64,000 bases of DNA, taken from positions 74,476,500 to 74,540,499 of the forward strand of contig CM057827.1 in the NCBI GenBank assembly GCA_030068075.1. Direction: 5' to 3'. The position numbers and the translations under genes are program-made. This document shows positions 10,661-23,335 of the stretch, one piece after another. The stretch is from Paguma larvata (lineage: Eukaryota > Chordata > Mammalia > Carnivora > Viverridae). The number at the start of each line of letters is the position of its first letter. Positions within the stretch are counted from its first letter, which is position 1. The notes under the pieces were generated by a model, which was given only the letters and a program-made list of their open reading frames with translations, was not told the origin of the DNA and did not search any database.

Positions 10661-13234
10661 AAATAAATGATCAGTAACTTCTGTGACAAAAGGTTATAAT
10701 TGAAGCAAACTATACATCTCTGAAAAACAGGAGAAACTGGGGAGAGATTTCTTTTGGAAAATGAAGATATTCAAAATCATTCATTTATACTGGGTAATTG
10801 AAAAAGCCATGTGCATGCGCAAGTTTGGACACACGCTCACAAAATGCCTACAAAGACCCAAAAATTTCATCCTTGGCTGATGAGAAAAGCACAGGTTAGT
10901 GAAGGTTTTTTATATAACCTATGAGTTTAAGTAGTAAATTAACTAATACTGGGAGAGACTTTTTGTTGTTTTATCTTTTATCCAAAATTTTTGTTAATCC
11001 AAACATGTGTTTGGTCAAATCTCTGTATCCAGTTGCCATTTGGATGATACAAAGTTCAGTGGAAATGCCCAACTGCAATGAGAGTCTGCAATGACCCAAA
11101 TTAAAGTGTGGGAAATCAAGTGTCAAAGACTCAAATTTTTCAACAAATAAATTTACAGAAAAGAAAGAGATTGGGGGGATATCTATATTGAAAAGATCAG
11201 AAAGGCATGTCAAATGAAAAAAAAATGGGCAAGACAAACTGTGTAGTGTCTTGGGGTGTATATTTGGAAGATAATGCTGCGAAAAAAGAAATGGAAGGAA
11301 ATCTTTAACAGAATCACAGTTACTTTTGAGGGGAAAGCTGGTTGTGATTTGGACAAGTCACAAAGAAGATTTCTGGGATGGAACACTTGACTTAGTTCTG
11401 TATCTCAACTTGGGTGATGATTACTTTATAAAATTTAATTAAGGAAGAAATTTGTTTTGAACTATTTTCTGTATCATGTGTTATTTTTCAATTAAAAAAT
11501 AATAAATAAATAAAATCAAAGTCGAAGCATGGTGAACGAGCGGTAGCACAAATCCTCCCATCTATAACCACCCTTGTCTAGAGACCTACATGCAACTATT
11601 GTTCATAAAGGCCAGTCCCACCAGTGCACATGCAATTTTAATACTAAAACACAATGGGCAAGAGAAATTGTGCTCTTCTGTCTGAGGGCATAAAGGAACT
11701 GGATCTTTAGGGAGTCAGAACAACTCAGAAAGTTTCTGTCTGCTGCATAATTCTCCCCTGTGCAAAGAGTTACACAAAATACTGCCATCATAAAAGCAGT
11801 TAATTAACAGCACTAATTGCACTTGGGTAGTGACCAAGTTCAACTCAGAGACGTGGTGCTGCCAGCTAGAATCAGTCTGTTATGGGAATTGCCTCCTAGA
11901 ATCATGTTGGTTTTCCCAGAGTAACTATGAGGAGAAGTGGTTAATGAGTCACCTGGGAAGTCACATCTCTTTCTGTAAATTACTAATGACTTTCTCTACT
12001 TAAAAAAAAAAAAATACAGCAAAAGAAAACTCTTGAATAACAAGGTAAGCAAGTAATAAAAATAACAGGAAAGGGAAAATTGCATCAACAATTACAGCAT
12101 CAGAACGTCCCTCGGCCTTTGAATAACTTCTAAAAGTATAAACTAACAAGGTTCTGGCAGATCAGCCTCATTCTACACATTCCAGCTTTGGGTCTAGGTT
12201 TGTAGTCAACCAAATAAATCAAATTGTTATGGTCACTCCAAGCCCTCTGAGCTAACCCAGAATCATTGTTTAGTGTAGTAATATCATGATATGTGGCCTG
12301 ATCCAACATTATATCCCTTCTATCCTAGTCCAACTCCCTTAGGATTATTTCCATACATATGTACCAGGTGTCTGTTGATATAAATATGTAAAATCTTAGT
12401 TATTTTGGTGTGTACTGCATCTTGTCATGGATTCTACTTTGTCCCTGATTCATTGGAGTTTTCTGGGACTTGAGCCTGACTATAGGACTAGGAACAAAGA
12501 GAAAAGGTGGGAACAGACACTGATAACTGTCAGCAGTCCCCTGTCTAGAAACCAATTCAGGAGTTCATGATAGTTTTCAGATAAGTACAGACAAATATCT
12601 TCAGATAGAAGTAGAAAAAAGATCTTCCATCAAGAAGAATAATTTAGAAAACTTAGGAATTCAAGCTTCTTTATTAGAATCTGCCAATATTCCTCATCTT
12701 GATTTGCAAAGGTATACCCCTTCCCAGCCAATCCTATAACTTTAAGGGACAGTAGGAGATTGTAAATTCAATTTACCTTGTAACTCAGCAAGCCACATAT
12801 CCGGACTTTCCGACTAAAATCCATGACCCTGCAGTTACAATAGATAAAAAAATTTTTTAGGGCAATTAACAGAGTCTTTTTGGTCTCTTGGCCTTTAGAT
12901 GGGAATTTAAAGCCTTGAACTCTCCCATTTCTTTCCCCATGATCTCCAGCGCATTATAAACAACCAACCAAACCCATTTTACTCCTTGCTTTTACTGAAT
13001 GATTCTAGGACAATTTCTTGATCATCCAAAGACTTGCCTTCTATGAACACTCAACTGCAAGTGTTTACAGGTGATAATTGATGTACTTGTTTTGCTACTG
13101 CATGGTAATGACTACCTGTATCCCCTGTATTGCTGACAATAGGGTAATTAATACTTTTAAATCTAATATGATCAGAAAACTAATTTCTTAGAAATAGAAA
13201 TAATATAAAACCAATTTAGAGAACTCATTCTCTT
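10661..13234. other. Unassigned intergenic sequence
   Basis: No gene or repeat family recognised in this 2.6-kb stretch, apart from short A-rich runs (for example 12002-12014). Open frames are all below 90 codons and without recognisable motifs. Confidence 0.4.
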
Positions 13235-14275
13235 GTTTATTGTAATGTAATTGACATGTAAAATTATATTATTTTTCGGTGTACAACCTAATGATTCAAT
13301 ATTTGTATATATTGCAAAAGGATCACCACAATAAGTCTAGTTAATGTCACCACACAGTTATTTTTTTATTATTATTATTTAGAGAGAGAGAGAAAGCGCA
13401 AGCTGGGAAGAGGGGCAGAGGGAGAGAGACAATTTCAAGCAGCCTCCATACTCAGCGTGGACACAGGCTCGATCCCACAATCCTCAGATCAAGACCTGAA
13501 CTAAATTCAAGAGTCAGACACTCAACCAACTGAGCTATCCAGCCACCACTTTTTAAATTTTTCAAAATTTTTATTTTTCATAGTTACATTTTTTGTTCTT
13601 GTGATGAGAATTAAAATTTATTGGGAACTTTTAAATATACACCAAGATTTTATTAACTATACTCACCATCCTATACATTTATATCCCTAGGACTTATTTT
13701 AAAACTGAAAGTTTGTACCTTTGACTACCTTTGCCCATTTTGCCCATCTCATTGTGGTTTTGATTTGTGTTTCCCTCATGATTAGTAATGCCAGGCAGCT
13801 TTTTATGTGCTTGATGGCCATCTGCATGTCTTAGAAAAATATGTATTCAAATACTCTGTCCATACTTTATTCAGATTTTTTTTTTGCTATTGAGTTCTGA
13901 GTTCTTCATATATTTTGGACATTAACCCTTTATTAGATATATATCTTGCAAATATTTTCTCCCATTGTGTAGGTTACCTTTTCATTTTGTTGATTTTTTC
14001 CTTTTGCTATTAAGAGGATTTTTACTTTGACATAGTCCCACTTACTTAATTTTGCTTTGTTGTTTGTGCTTTTGTTATATCCAGAAAATTGCTACAAAGA
14101 CTAGTATCAAGGAGTTTCTTCCCTATTTTTTCTTCTAGTTTCAGTGTCAGCCTTACATTTGAATCTTCAACCCATTTTGAGTTAATTTTTAATATGGTGT
14201 AAGATAGGAGTCCAATATCACCTTTCTGCATGTGCTTCTTCAATTTTCCCAGCACCATGTGTTGGAAAGACTGTA
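13235..14275 (-). mobile_element. Old LINE-1 3' part, minus strand, split by a SINE
   Basis: From the left, in complement: 3' UTR (ATTGACATGTAAAATTATATT, GGTGTACAACCTAATGATTC), then, after a SINE, more 3' UTR and the C-terminal half of ORF2 (CATTGTGGTTTTGATTTG, TTCTCCCATTGTGTAGG, CAGCACCATGTGTTG). ORF2 is full of stops. The 3' UTR style marks an old subfamily. Confidence 0.85.
13360..13547 (-). mobile_element. Carnivore tRNA-Lys SINE inside the old L1, minus strand
   Basis: The T-rich tail at 13360-13379 is on the left, followed by an AGAGAGAGAGAGAAAGCGCAAGC body and a tRNA-like head in complement at the right (CAACCAACTGAGCTATCCAGCCACC). Old L1 3' UTR sequence resumes on both sides, so the SINE is younger than that L1. 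Confidence 0.88.
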
Positions 14276-14734
14276 ACCATTTGCTTTATTTTGTTTACTT
14301 CATACTTAGACCCAAAGTTAGCATACACAGAATGAAATTGATTTGCCATAACCTCCTTAGTTTACTGTAGAAGATATTGGACGCTAAGGGAGATTGTAAT
14401 GCTGCTCACTCATTCCCAACCATGTTTCTCACGAAAATCCACAGAATAATCACTTCATCAAGACTAGAAGAAATATAATCATAAAAGACATTCTAGCATT
14501 ATGGAAAAACTGTAGGCCAAGAATGTCAGCACTGCCTTCAAACTTGGCTCCCTGAAATCAATAGGGCTGAGGAGATAACTAGGGTATCAGTGGCCAAGTG
14601 GCAGCATGTAATTGCCAGACATAATATGGGTTTGGTACCATAATAAGCAACAGAACCAAAGCAGTAATAAAATAGTTTGACCTGACAATACCTTTGACAT
14701 TATATAATTAATCATGGTGTCTCTAGAACCAAAA
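14276..14734. other. Unassigned sequence between two L1 remnants
   Basis: No repeat family or gene recognised. Confidence 0.35.
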
Positions 14735-15657
14735 AAGATAGGTACATGATATACATGTACAGTGTGAAATGATTACCATAATCAAGTATTAACGTATCAC
14801 CTCAGTTACCTTTGTGTGTGTGTACATATGTGTGTAAACAGAATACTTAAGTTATATTCACTCTGTTAGCAAATTTCAATTATATAGTACAGGATCATTA
14901 CCTATAGTCAACCTGTGTATATTTGATCTCCAGAACTTATTCACCCTAAATAACTTGAATTTTCCTCCATTTGACCAACATCTGCCCATTTCCCTTATTT
15001 CCTGTGCCTTGGCAACTGTTGGTTCTTCTACTGTTCAAAGTTTTAGATTCCACATATAAATGAGACCATGTAGTATTTCTGTCTTTCTGTGCCTGGTTTA
15101 TTTCACTTAACATAATATCCTGCTTCATCTATGTTGTTATAATATTCCATTCTGTGTGTGTGTCACATGTTTCTAACCTGTTTGCCCATAAAAAAGACAT
15201 CTAAATTTCCCTATCTTGGCAACTGTAAATAATTCTGCAATAAACATGAGAATGCTGTTATCTCTTCAAGATACTGATATGATAGTTCTATTTTTAATTT
15301 TTAAAGAATTCACTACTGTTTTCCATGATGGCGATGCCAATCTACATTCCTACCAATAATGTACAAGAGTGCCCTTTTGTACAATTTTGCAAACACTTGT
15401 TGTCTTTTGCCTTTTTTATATTAGTCATTCTAATAAGTGTGAAATGATATATCATTGTGGTTTTCATTTGCATTTCACTTATGATTACTGATACTGACCA
15501 TCGTTTATATACAAGCTGACCATTTGTAAGTCTTCTTTTGAGAACTATGTTTAAGACATTTGTCAATTTTTTAATCAAGTTATTTATTTTCCATCTGTTG
15601 AGCTGTATGTGTTTCTTACATATTTGGATGGATTAACCCCTTATCAGACTTACAGTT
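14735..15657 (-). mobile_element. Old LINE-1, 3' part, minus strand (left half of a split copy)
   Basis: In complement this holds the L1 3' UTR (ATTACCTATAGTCAACCTGTG), the last ORF2 block (CATATAAATGAGACCATGTAG) and ORF2 up to TTGGATGGATTAACCCCTTATC. The next block of the consensus (CATTCCATGGTCTTT...) appears only at 20948, after the inserted younger L1, and the two halves join without loss. Confidence 0.88.
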
Positions 15658-15669
15658 TGAAAGTTTTTT
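15658..15669. repeat. Left target-site duplication of the 15.7-20.9 kb L1
   Basis: TGAAAGTTTTTT here and TGAAAGTATTTTT at 20933-20945 bracket the inserted L1. They differ by one base and match the pre-insertion sequence expected in the old L1. Confidence 0.75.
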
Positions 15670-15913
15670 GGAGGCAGAGGAGTGTTGTAGATGCAGGAGG
15701 CGAAAGAGGAGACAGAAAACTAGCCTGCATGGAACAGTCTTAATCGTGGGCAGAGGCATGGTTCCTGGACGTTCCGTAATACCTGTGACCTGCCAACCCA
15801 GGTCAGTGATCCTGGTGGTTCTTTTGCCAGTGGGAACAGTCAACAGAAGGATCCAGGCAATTTTCTGAAAGTGTGGCGAGCTCAAGAAACAATCCAAAAC
15901 GCACCTAGCCAAA

Positions 15914-16876
15914 ATGATGAAACGGAAGAACTCTCCTCAAAAGAAACTACAGGAAGTAGTGACAGCTCAGGAATTGATGAAAACAGATACAAGCAACATA
16001 ACAGAACATGGATACAGAATGATAATCATAAAACTAACCGCTAGGCTTGAAAAAAGCATAGATGAATGCAAGGAGTCCCTCGCAGCAGAGGTAAAGAACA
16101 TTAAAAACAATCAGGAAGAATTAAAAAATGCCTTAAATGAGGTGTAAAACAAATTGGAGGCACCCACGGTGCAGATTGAAGAGTTAAAAGAGAGATAAGT
16201 GAACTAGAATATAAAATTATGGAAAAAGAAAAAGCAGATAAAAAGAGAGAGAAGCTGATTCAGGAACAGGAATTGAGAAACAGGAACAGGAAAGGAGAAT
16301 TCGAGAGCTGAGCGATGTACGTAAATGAAACAATATCCATATCATAGGAATTCCAGAGGAAGAAGAGAGAGAGAAAGGAGTTGAAGGAGTACTTAAACAA
16401 ATCATTGCTGAGAACTACTCCAACATGAGGAAGGAAACAGGCATGGAAATCCAAGAGACACAGAGAACTCCCCTCAGACGGAACTCGAATAGACCTTCTG
16501 CACGACACATCATAGTGAAACTGGCAAAATATAAACACAGGGAGAAAATCCTGAAAACAGCTAGAGATAAAAGGACCTTAACATGCAAAGGCAGACACAT
16601 AAGGATTGTAGCAGACTTATCTACAGAAACCTGGCAGACCAGAAAGGAATGGCAGGATACCTTCAATGTGATGAGCAGGAAGGACATGCAACCAAGAATC
16701 CTTTATCTGGCCAGCCTGTCATTCAGAATAAAGGAGAGATCAAGGTTTTCCCCAACAAACAAAACCTGAAGGAATTCATCACAAATAAGGCAGCATTACA
16801 AAAGATCCTGAGGGGCACTCTACGAAGGAAAGGATGCAAAGAACACAAACTACTAGAGACAGCCTTACAAGCATGA
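15914..16876 (+). pseudogene. L1 ORF1 (RNA-binding protein), broken
   Basis: ORF1p is the trimeric RNA chaperone of L1 particles. The start MMKRKNSPQKK is preserved at 15914. The N-terminal coiled-coil part stops at 16145-16147, where a CAA of the sister copy reads TAA. Frameshifts follow near 16180-16300, including a local duplication of a GGAACAGGAA block. The RRM-like part (ETQRTPLRRNSNRPSARHII) and the C-terminal domain (GRHIRIVADLSTETW) are still readable, but in two frames. The normal stop (TGA at the matching site of the 48.8-kb copy) is CGA here, so the last frame runs on to TGA at 16874-16876, overlapping the ORF2 start ATG. Confidence 0.85.
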
Positions 16877-19800
16877 AACCTACAGAAAACACAGTGACTA
16901 TAAACCCATATTTCTCAATAATAACCCTGAATGTAAATGGACTAATTGCGTCAATCAAAAGACGTAGGGTAACAGAATGGATTAAAAAACAAGACCCATC
17001 TATTTTCTGTCTCCAAGAGACTCATCTTAGACCTGAGGACACTTTCAGGTGTCACTTGAAAGTGAGGAGATGGAGAACTATCTACCATGCTACTGGAAGT
17101 CAGAAGAAAACCAGAGTAGCCACACTTATATCAGACAAACTAGGCTTTAAAATGAGTGATGTAATGAGAGACGAAGAAGGACATTATATAATAATCACAA
17201 GGACTGTTCAGCAGGAAGAGCTAACAATTAAAAATATCTACACGCGGAATTCAGGGGCACCCAAATTTGTAAACAACTAATTACAAACATAAGCAACCTT
17301 ATCGATAAAAATGTCCTAATAGTAGGGGACCTTAACACTCCACTCTCTGCACTGGATAGATCCACAAAACAGAAAATCACCACAGAAACAATGGCCCTAA
17401 ACGACACATTAGAAGATATGGGCCTAACTGACATCTTCAGGGTCCTTCACCCAGAAGCAAAGGAATTTACATTCTTCTCAACTGCACACGGTACATTTTC
17501 CAAGATAGACCACATTCTGGGTCACAGGGAAGCTCTGAATAAATATAAAAGAATTGAGATCATACCGTGCACACTGTTAGACGATAATGATTTGAAACTT
17601 GAAATCAACCACAGGAAAAAGGCTGGAAAAACCCCAAAATCATGGAGGCTAAAGAACAACCCACTAAAAGACGAGTGGGTCAACCAAGCAATCAGAGAAG
17701 AAATTTAAAAATACATGGAAACAAATGAAAATGAAAATACAACAATCCAAATGCTCTGGGATGCAGCAAAGGTAGTCCTGAGAGGGAAATATATTGCAAT
17801 CCAGGCCCACCTCAAGAAAGAAGAAAAATCAATAACACAAATTCTAACAGCACGCCTAAAGGAACTAGAAGCAGAACAACTAAGACAACCCAAGCCCAGC
17901 AGAAAGAGAGAAATAACAAAGATCAGGGCACAAATTAACCATATGGAAACAGAAAAAGTAGTAGAACAAATCAATGAAACCAAGAGCTGGTTCTTTGAAA
18001 AAATAAACAAAATAGACAAACCTCTACCCAGACTTCCCAAAAAGAAAAGAGAGAGAATCCAAATAGATAAAATCACGAACGAAAACGGAGTAATTACAAC
18101 CAACCCCTCAGAATTAAATACAAGCAATAGTCAGAATATTATGAAAAATTATAGGCCATGGAACTCGGCAACCTGGAAGAAATGGACAAATTCCTAAATA
18201 ACCACACACTACCAAAACTCAAAAGGGAAGAAATAGAAAAAAAAATTTAATATTTATTTAGAAATAGAAAATTTGAACAGACCCATAACTAGTGAAGAAA
18301 TTGAATCAGTTATCAAAAATCTCCTAACAAATAAAAGCCCTGGACCAGATGGCTTCCCTGACACTTAAAACAGAGTTAATTCCTATCCTCAAGCTGTTCC
18401 AAAAAATTGAAACGGAAGGAAAACTCTCGGAGTCATTCTATGAAGCCAGCATCACTTTGATTCCCAAACCAGATAAAGACCCAGCAAAAAAAGAGAGTTA
18501 CAGGCCAATATCCCTGATAAATATGGATGCAAAAATTCTCAACAAGATACTAGCAAATCAAATCCAACAGCATATAAAAAGAATTATTCACCATGATCAA
18601 GTAGGATTCATCCCTGGGATGCAGAGATGGTTCAATATTAGCAAATCAATCAATGTGATCCATCACATTAACAAAAGAAAAGAACCATATGATCCTGTCA
18701 ATAGATGCAGAAAAAGCATTTGAAAAATACAGCATCCTTTCTTAATAAAGACCCTCGAGAAAGTCGGGATAGAAGGAATATACTTAAACATCATAAAAGC
18801 CATTTATAAAAAGCCCATAGCTAATATCATCCTCGATGGGGAAAAATCTTCCCCCTAAGATTAGGAACACGACAGGGATGTCCACTCTCACCATTGCTAT
18901 TTAACATAGTGTTGGAAGTTCTAGCATCAGCAATCAGACAAGAAAACAAAATAAAAGGCATCAAGATAGGCAAGGAGGAAGTCAAACTTTCACTTTTTGC
19001 AGACGACATGATACTTTATATGGAAAACCCGACAGAATCCACCAAAAGCCTACTAGAACAGATCCATGAATTTGGCCAAGTGGCAGGATACAAAATCAAT
19101 GTACAGAAATCGGTAGCATTTCCATACACCAACAATGAAGTAGCAGAAAGAGAAATAAAGAAGCGAATCCCATTCACAATTGCACCAAAAACCATAAAAT
19201 AACTAGGAATAAACCTAACCAAAGATGTAAAAGATCTCTACGCTGAAAACAATAAGAAACTTAGGAAGGAAATTGAGGAAGACACAAGGAAATGGAAAAA
19301 CATCCCATGCTCATGGATTGGAAGAATAAATATCGTTAAAATGGCAATATTACCCAAAGCAATCTACACATTCAATGCAATCCCTTTCAAAATTGCACCA
19401 GCATTCTTCTCAAAACTAGAGCAAAGAATCCTAAAATTTGTATGGAACCACAAAAGACCCCGAATAGCCAAAGTAATACTGAAGAAGAAAACCAAGGCAG
19501 GAGGCATCACAATCCCAGACTTTAACCTCTACTACAAAGTGGTAGTCATCCAGACAGTATAGTATTGGCACAAAAACAGACACATAGATCAATGGAATAG
19601 AAAACTCAGAAATAGACCCGCAAGTATATGGCCAACTAATCTTTGACAAAGCAGGAAAGAGTATCTAACGGAAAAAAGACAACCTCTTTAATAAATGGTG
19701 CTGGGAGAACTGGACAGCGACATGCAAAAGTATGAAACTAGACCACTTCCTTACACCACTCACAAAAATAAACTCTAAATGGATGAAGGATCTGAATGTG

Positions 19801-20690
19801 AGACAGGAAACCATCAAAATCCTAGAGGAGAAAACAGGAAAAAGCCTCTTTGACCTAAGACGCACCAATTTCTTACACGACACATCTCCAAAGGCAAGGG
19901 AATTAAAGGCAAAAATGAACTCCTGGGACCTCATCAAGATAAAAAGCTTCTGCACGGCAAAGGAAACAACCAACTAAACTAATAGGCAACCAATGGAATA
20001 GGAAAAGATAACTACGAATGACATATTGGATAAAGGACTAGTATCTAAACTCTATAAAGAACTTACCAAACTCCACACCCAGAAAACGAATAACCCAGTG
20101 AAGAAATGGATGGAAGATATGAATAGACACTTCTCCAAAGAAGACATCCAAATGGCAATCAGACACATGAAACGATGCTCAATGTCACTCATCATCAGGG
20201 AAATACAAATCAAAACCACACTGAGATACTACCTCACACCAGTCAGAGTGGCTAAAATGAACAAATCAGGAAACTATAGATGCTGGTTAGAATGTGGAGA
20301 AACAGGAAGCACTGTTAGTGAGGATGCAAACTGGTGCAGCCATTCTGGAAAATTGTGTGGAAGTTCATCAAAAAACTGAAAATAGAACTACCCTACGACC
20401 TAGCAATAGCAGTGTTAGGAATCTACCCAAGAGACACAGGAGTACTGATGCACAGGAGCACGTGTACCTAGATGTTCATAGTAGCACTTTCAACAATAGC
20501 CAAATCATGGAAAGAGACTAAGTGTCCATGAACTGATGAATGGATAAAGAAGATGTGGTATATGTATACAATGGAATACTATGCAGCAATAAGAAAGAAT
20601 GAAATCTGGCCATGTGTGGCAACATGGATGGAACTGGAGGATATTATGCTGAGTAAAATAAGTCAGGCAGAGAAAGACAGATGACATATG
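16873..20690 (+). pseudogene. L1 ORF2 (endonuclease/reverse transcriptase), broken
   Basis: The start MKPTENT lies at 16873. The endonuclease N-terminus is readable (LNVNG, then QETH with the metal-binding Glu) to a stop at 17278-17280. The second endonuclease half resumes in another frame (GDLNTPL, then KIDHILGH), but the catalytic Ser-Asp-His triplet seen in the 49.6-kb copy is LDD here. Reverse transcriptase blocks occur at 18349-18723 and 18894-19202, the latter with the catalytic FADD at 18996-19007. The C-terminal Cys/His knuckle region near 20270-20345 is degraded. There are at least seven frame breaks, plus an extra AT-rich segment near 18236-18268 flanked by repeated GAAATAGAAAA. Confidence 0.88.
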
Positions 20691-20932
20691 TTTCCACGCA
20701 CAGGTGGGCTTTGTAAGACTTAACAGAAAACCAGGGGGGAGGGGAGGAGGGGAAGGAAAAAAGTCACAGAGAGGGAAAAAGACAAAACATGAGACTCTGA
20801 AAGACTAAGAACAAACTGAGGAGAGAGGGATGTGGGAGGGGGGAGAGTGGGTGATGGGCCAAGAGGAGGGCACTTGTTGGGATGAGCACTGGTGTTATAT
20901 GGAAACCAATTTGACAATAAATTATAAAAAAA

Positions 20933-20945
20933 TGAAAGTATTTTT
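20933..20945. repeat. Right target-site duplication of the 15.7-20.9 kb L1
   Basis: TGAAAGTATTTTT, partner of 15658-15669. It directly follows the A-rich end of the L1. Confidence 0.75.
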
Positions 20946-23335
20946 GTCCCATTCCATGGTCTTTACAAATTATTGATTGTTTTCATCACTCTGCAGAAGC
21001 TTTTTAGTTTGATACAACCCCATTTGTCTATATTTGTTGTTATTGCTTTTGCTGTTGGTGTCATATCTTTTAAAAATATGCCTAGACCAATATTAATAAG
21101 TTTTTACTTATCTTTTCTTAGTACTTGTTCTAATTTCACAGTTTATGCTTTAAGTCTTTAATTTTGAGTGTTTTCTTTTTTTCTTTTTTTTTTTTTTTGG
21201 TATAAGGAGTGAAACAAGGATCCAATTTCATTCTTCTGCATGTGATATCCAAATTTCCCAACACCACTTATTAAATAGACAGTCCTTTCCCTATTGTATA
21301 TTCTTGGTGACTTTGTCGAAGATTAGTTGACCATATATCTGTGCTTTTAATTCTGAGCTCTCTATTAAGTCGGTCCATTTTTCGGTTTTTATGCAAATAT
21401 CATACTGTTTTGATTACTATATCTCTGTAATATAGTTTGAAATTGAGCAACTTGATGTCTCCAGCTTTGTCCTCCTAGCTCAAGACTGCTTTGGCTATTC
21501 AGGATATTTTTGGTTCTATACAAATTTTAGGACGTTTTTCCCTATTTCTGTGAAAAATGCAATCAGAATTTTGGTAGGATTGCACTGAATCTACAGATCA
21601 CTTTGGGGAGTATGGATATTTTAACAATATTATTTTTTCCAATCTATGAATACTAGATACCTTTCCATTTCATTTGTGTCTTCTATTTCTTTCATCATTG
21701 ACTTAATAGTTTTCAAGGGACAGATTTTTCCTCTCTTTGGTTAAATTTATTCCTAAGTACTTCATATTGTTTAATGCTATTGCAAACAGTTTAATTTCTT
21801 TTTTAAATACTTCTTTGTTAGTGTATAAATGAAAATGATTTTCATGTCTTAATTTTGCATTCTGCAACTCTATTGAATTCATTTATTGCTTCTAACAGTT
21901 TTCTTGGTGAAGTCTTCAGAGTTTTCTCATATCATATCATCTGCAAATAGAGACAGTTTTACTTTTTCCTTTCTCATTTGGATGTACTTTTTCTTGTTTA
22001 ATTGCCTTGGCTTCACTATGTCAAATAAAAGTGACAAGAGAGCATCCCTGTCTTATTCCTGATCTTAAATGAAAAACTTTCAGCTTTTCACTATTGAGTA
22101 TAGTATTATCTGTGGGTTTGTCATATATGGCCTTTATTATATTGTTATATTCCCTCTATGCCTAATTTGTTTATCATCTTTATTATGAAAGCATATTTTG
22201 TCAAATGCTTTTTCAGTATCTATTGAAATGATATGATTTTTATCCTTCATTCTAACAATATATGTCGCATTTATTGATTTGCATTTATTGAACCATCCTT
22301 GAATCCCAGAAATAAATCTCACTTGATTATGGCATATCATTTTTTAAAGTGCTGCTGAATTTTGTATGCTAACATTGTGTTGAGGATTTTTGCATCTACA
22401 TTGATAAGTAATATTGGCCTGTAATTTCCTTTTCTTGTAATATCATGGTCTAGCTTTGGTATCAGAGTAATGCTCTGTCCTAGGAGAATAAATTTAGAGT
22501 ATTCACTACTCTTCAATTTTCTAGAAGAGTTTGAAAAGGATTGCTGTTAACTGTTTTTTCAATGTTTAGTAAAATTAACCAGTGAAGCCATCTCAACTTG
22601 GGCTTGGTTGTTGGAAAGTTTTTGATTACTGATTTAATCTCCTTTCTCATTATTAGTTCATTCAGATTTTGTATTTCTTTATGATTCAGTTTTGGTAGGT
22701 CATATGTTTCTAGATATTTGTCTATTTCTTCTAGGTCATCCAATTTGTTGGCATATCATTTTTCACAGTAATCATTGCATTGATTGTATTTTTGTGGTAT
22801 CATTTGTCGTGCCCTCTTTCATTTGTAATTTTACTTGTGTCTTAATTTTTTTTCTTACTACTCTAGCAAAAGCTTTGTCCACTTTATCTTCTAAAAAGCC
22901 AGCTCTCAATTTCATTGATCTTTTCTATTGTTTTTCTACTCTGTATTTTATTTATTTTTACTCTGTTTATTATTTTCTTCCTTCTGCTAATTTGGGCTTG
23001 ATTTGTTCTTTTTCTAGCTCCTTGTGTGCTAAGTTAGGTTGTGAATTTGAGATCTTTCTTTTTTCTTAATATGGACATTTATCACTTTAAACTCTCCTCT
23101 TGGAACAGCTTATGTGCATTCCATAATTTTTGGTATCTTGTGTTTCCTCTATTCTTTTTAATTTATCCCAGTTTATTATTTTCCTTATAATTTTTTATTT
23201 CCTTTTTGATTACTTCTTTCATCCACTGACTGTGTAGTAGGATGTTGCTTAATTTCCACAGATTTGTGAATTTTACAATTTTACTTCTGTTATTGATTTA
23301 TAGTTTCATACTATTGTAGTCAGAAAAGATACTTG
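20946..23335 (-). mobile_element. Old LINE-1 ORF2, minus strand (right half of the split copy)
   Basis: Continues the copy at 14735-15657. In complement it shows ORF2 from TTTAGTTTGATACAACCCC through the RT region (CATATCATCTGCAAATAGAGAC encodes the FADD neighbourhood in reverse, and GCATCCCTGTCTTATTCC the Q-G-C-P block) to the block ending GTCAGAAAAGATACTTGA. Many stops. Continuity across the younger insert is the main support for nesting. Confidence 0.85.

Larger units (their letters stand above)
15670..20932 (+). mobile_element. Nearly complete but decayed LINE-1 nested in an older L1
   Basis: A 5.26-kb non-LTR retrotransposon: a short 5' UTR (15670-15913), ORF1 (15914-16876, broken), ORF2 (16873 to about 20690, broken), and a 3' UTR with a G-rich purine tract and an ATAAATTATAAAAAAA end. 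It lies in opposite orientation inside an older minus-strand L1 and has a TSD. It codes for no intact protein. ORF sequence is very close to that of the 46.4-52.9 kb copy, but the 5' UTRs are unrelated. Confidence 0.92.
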
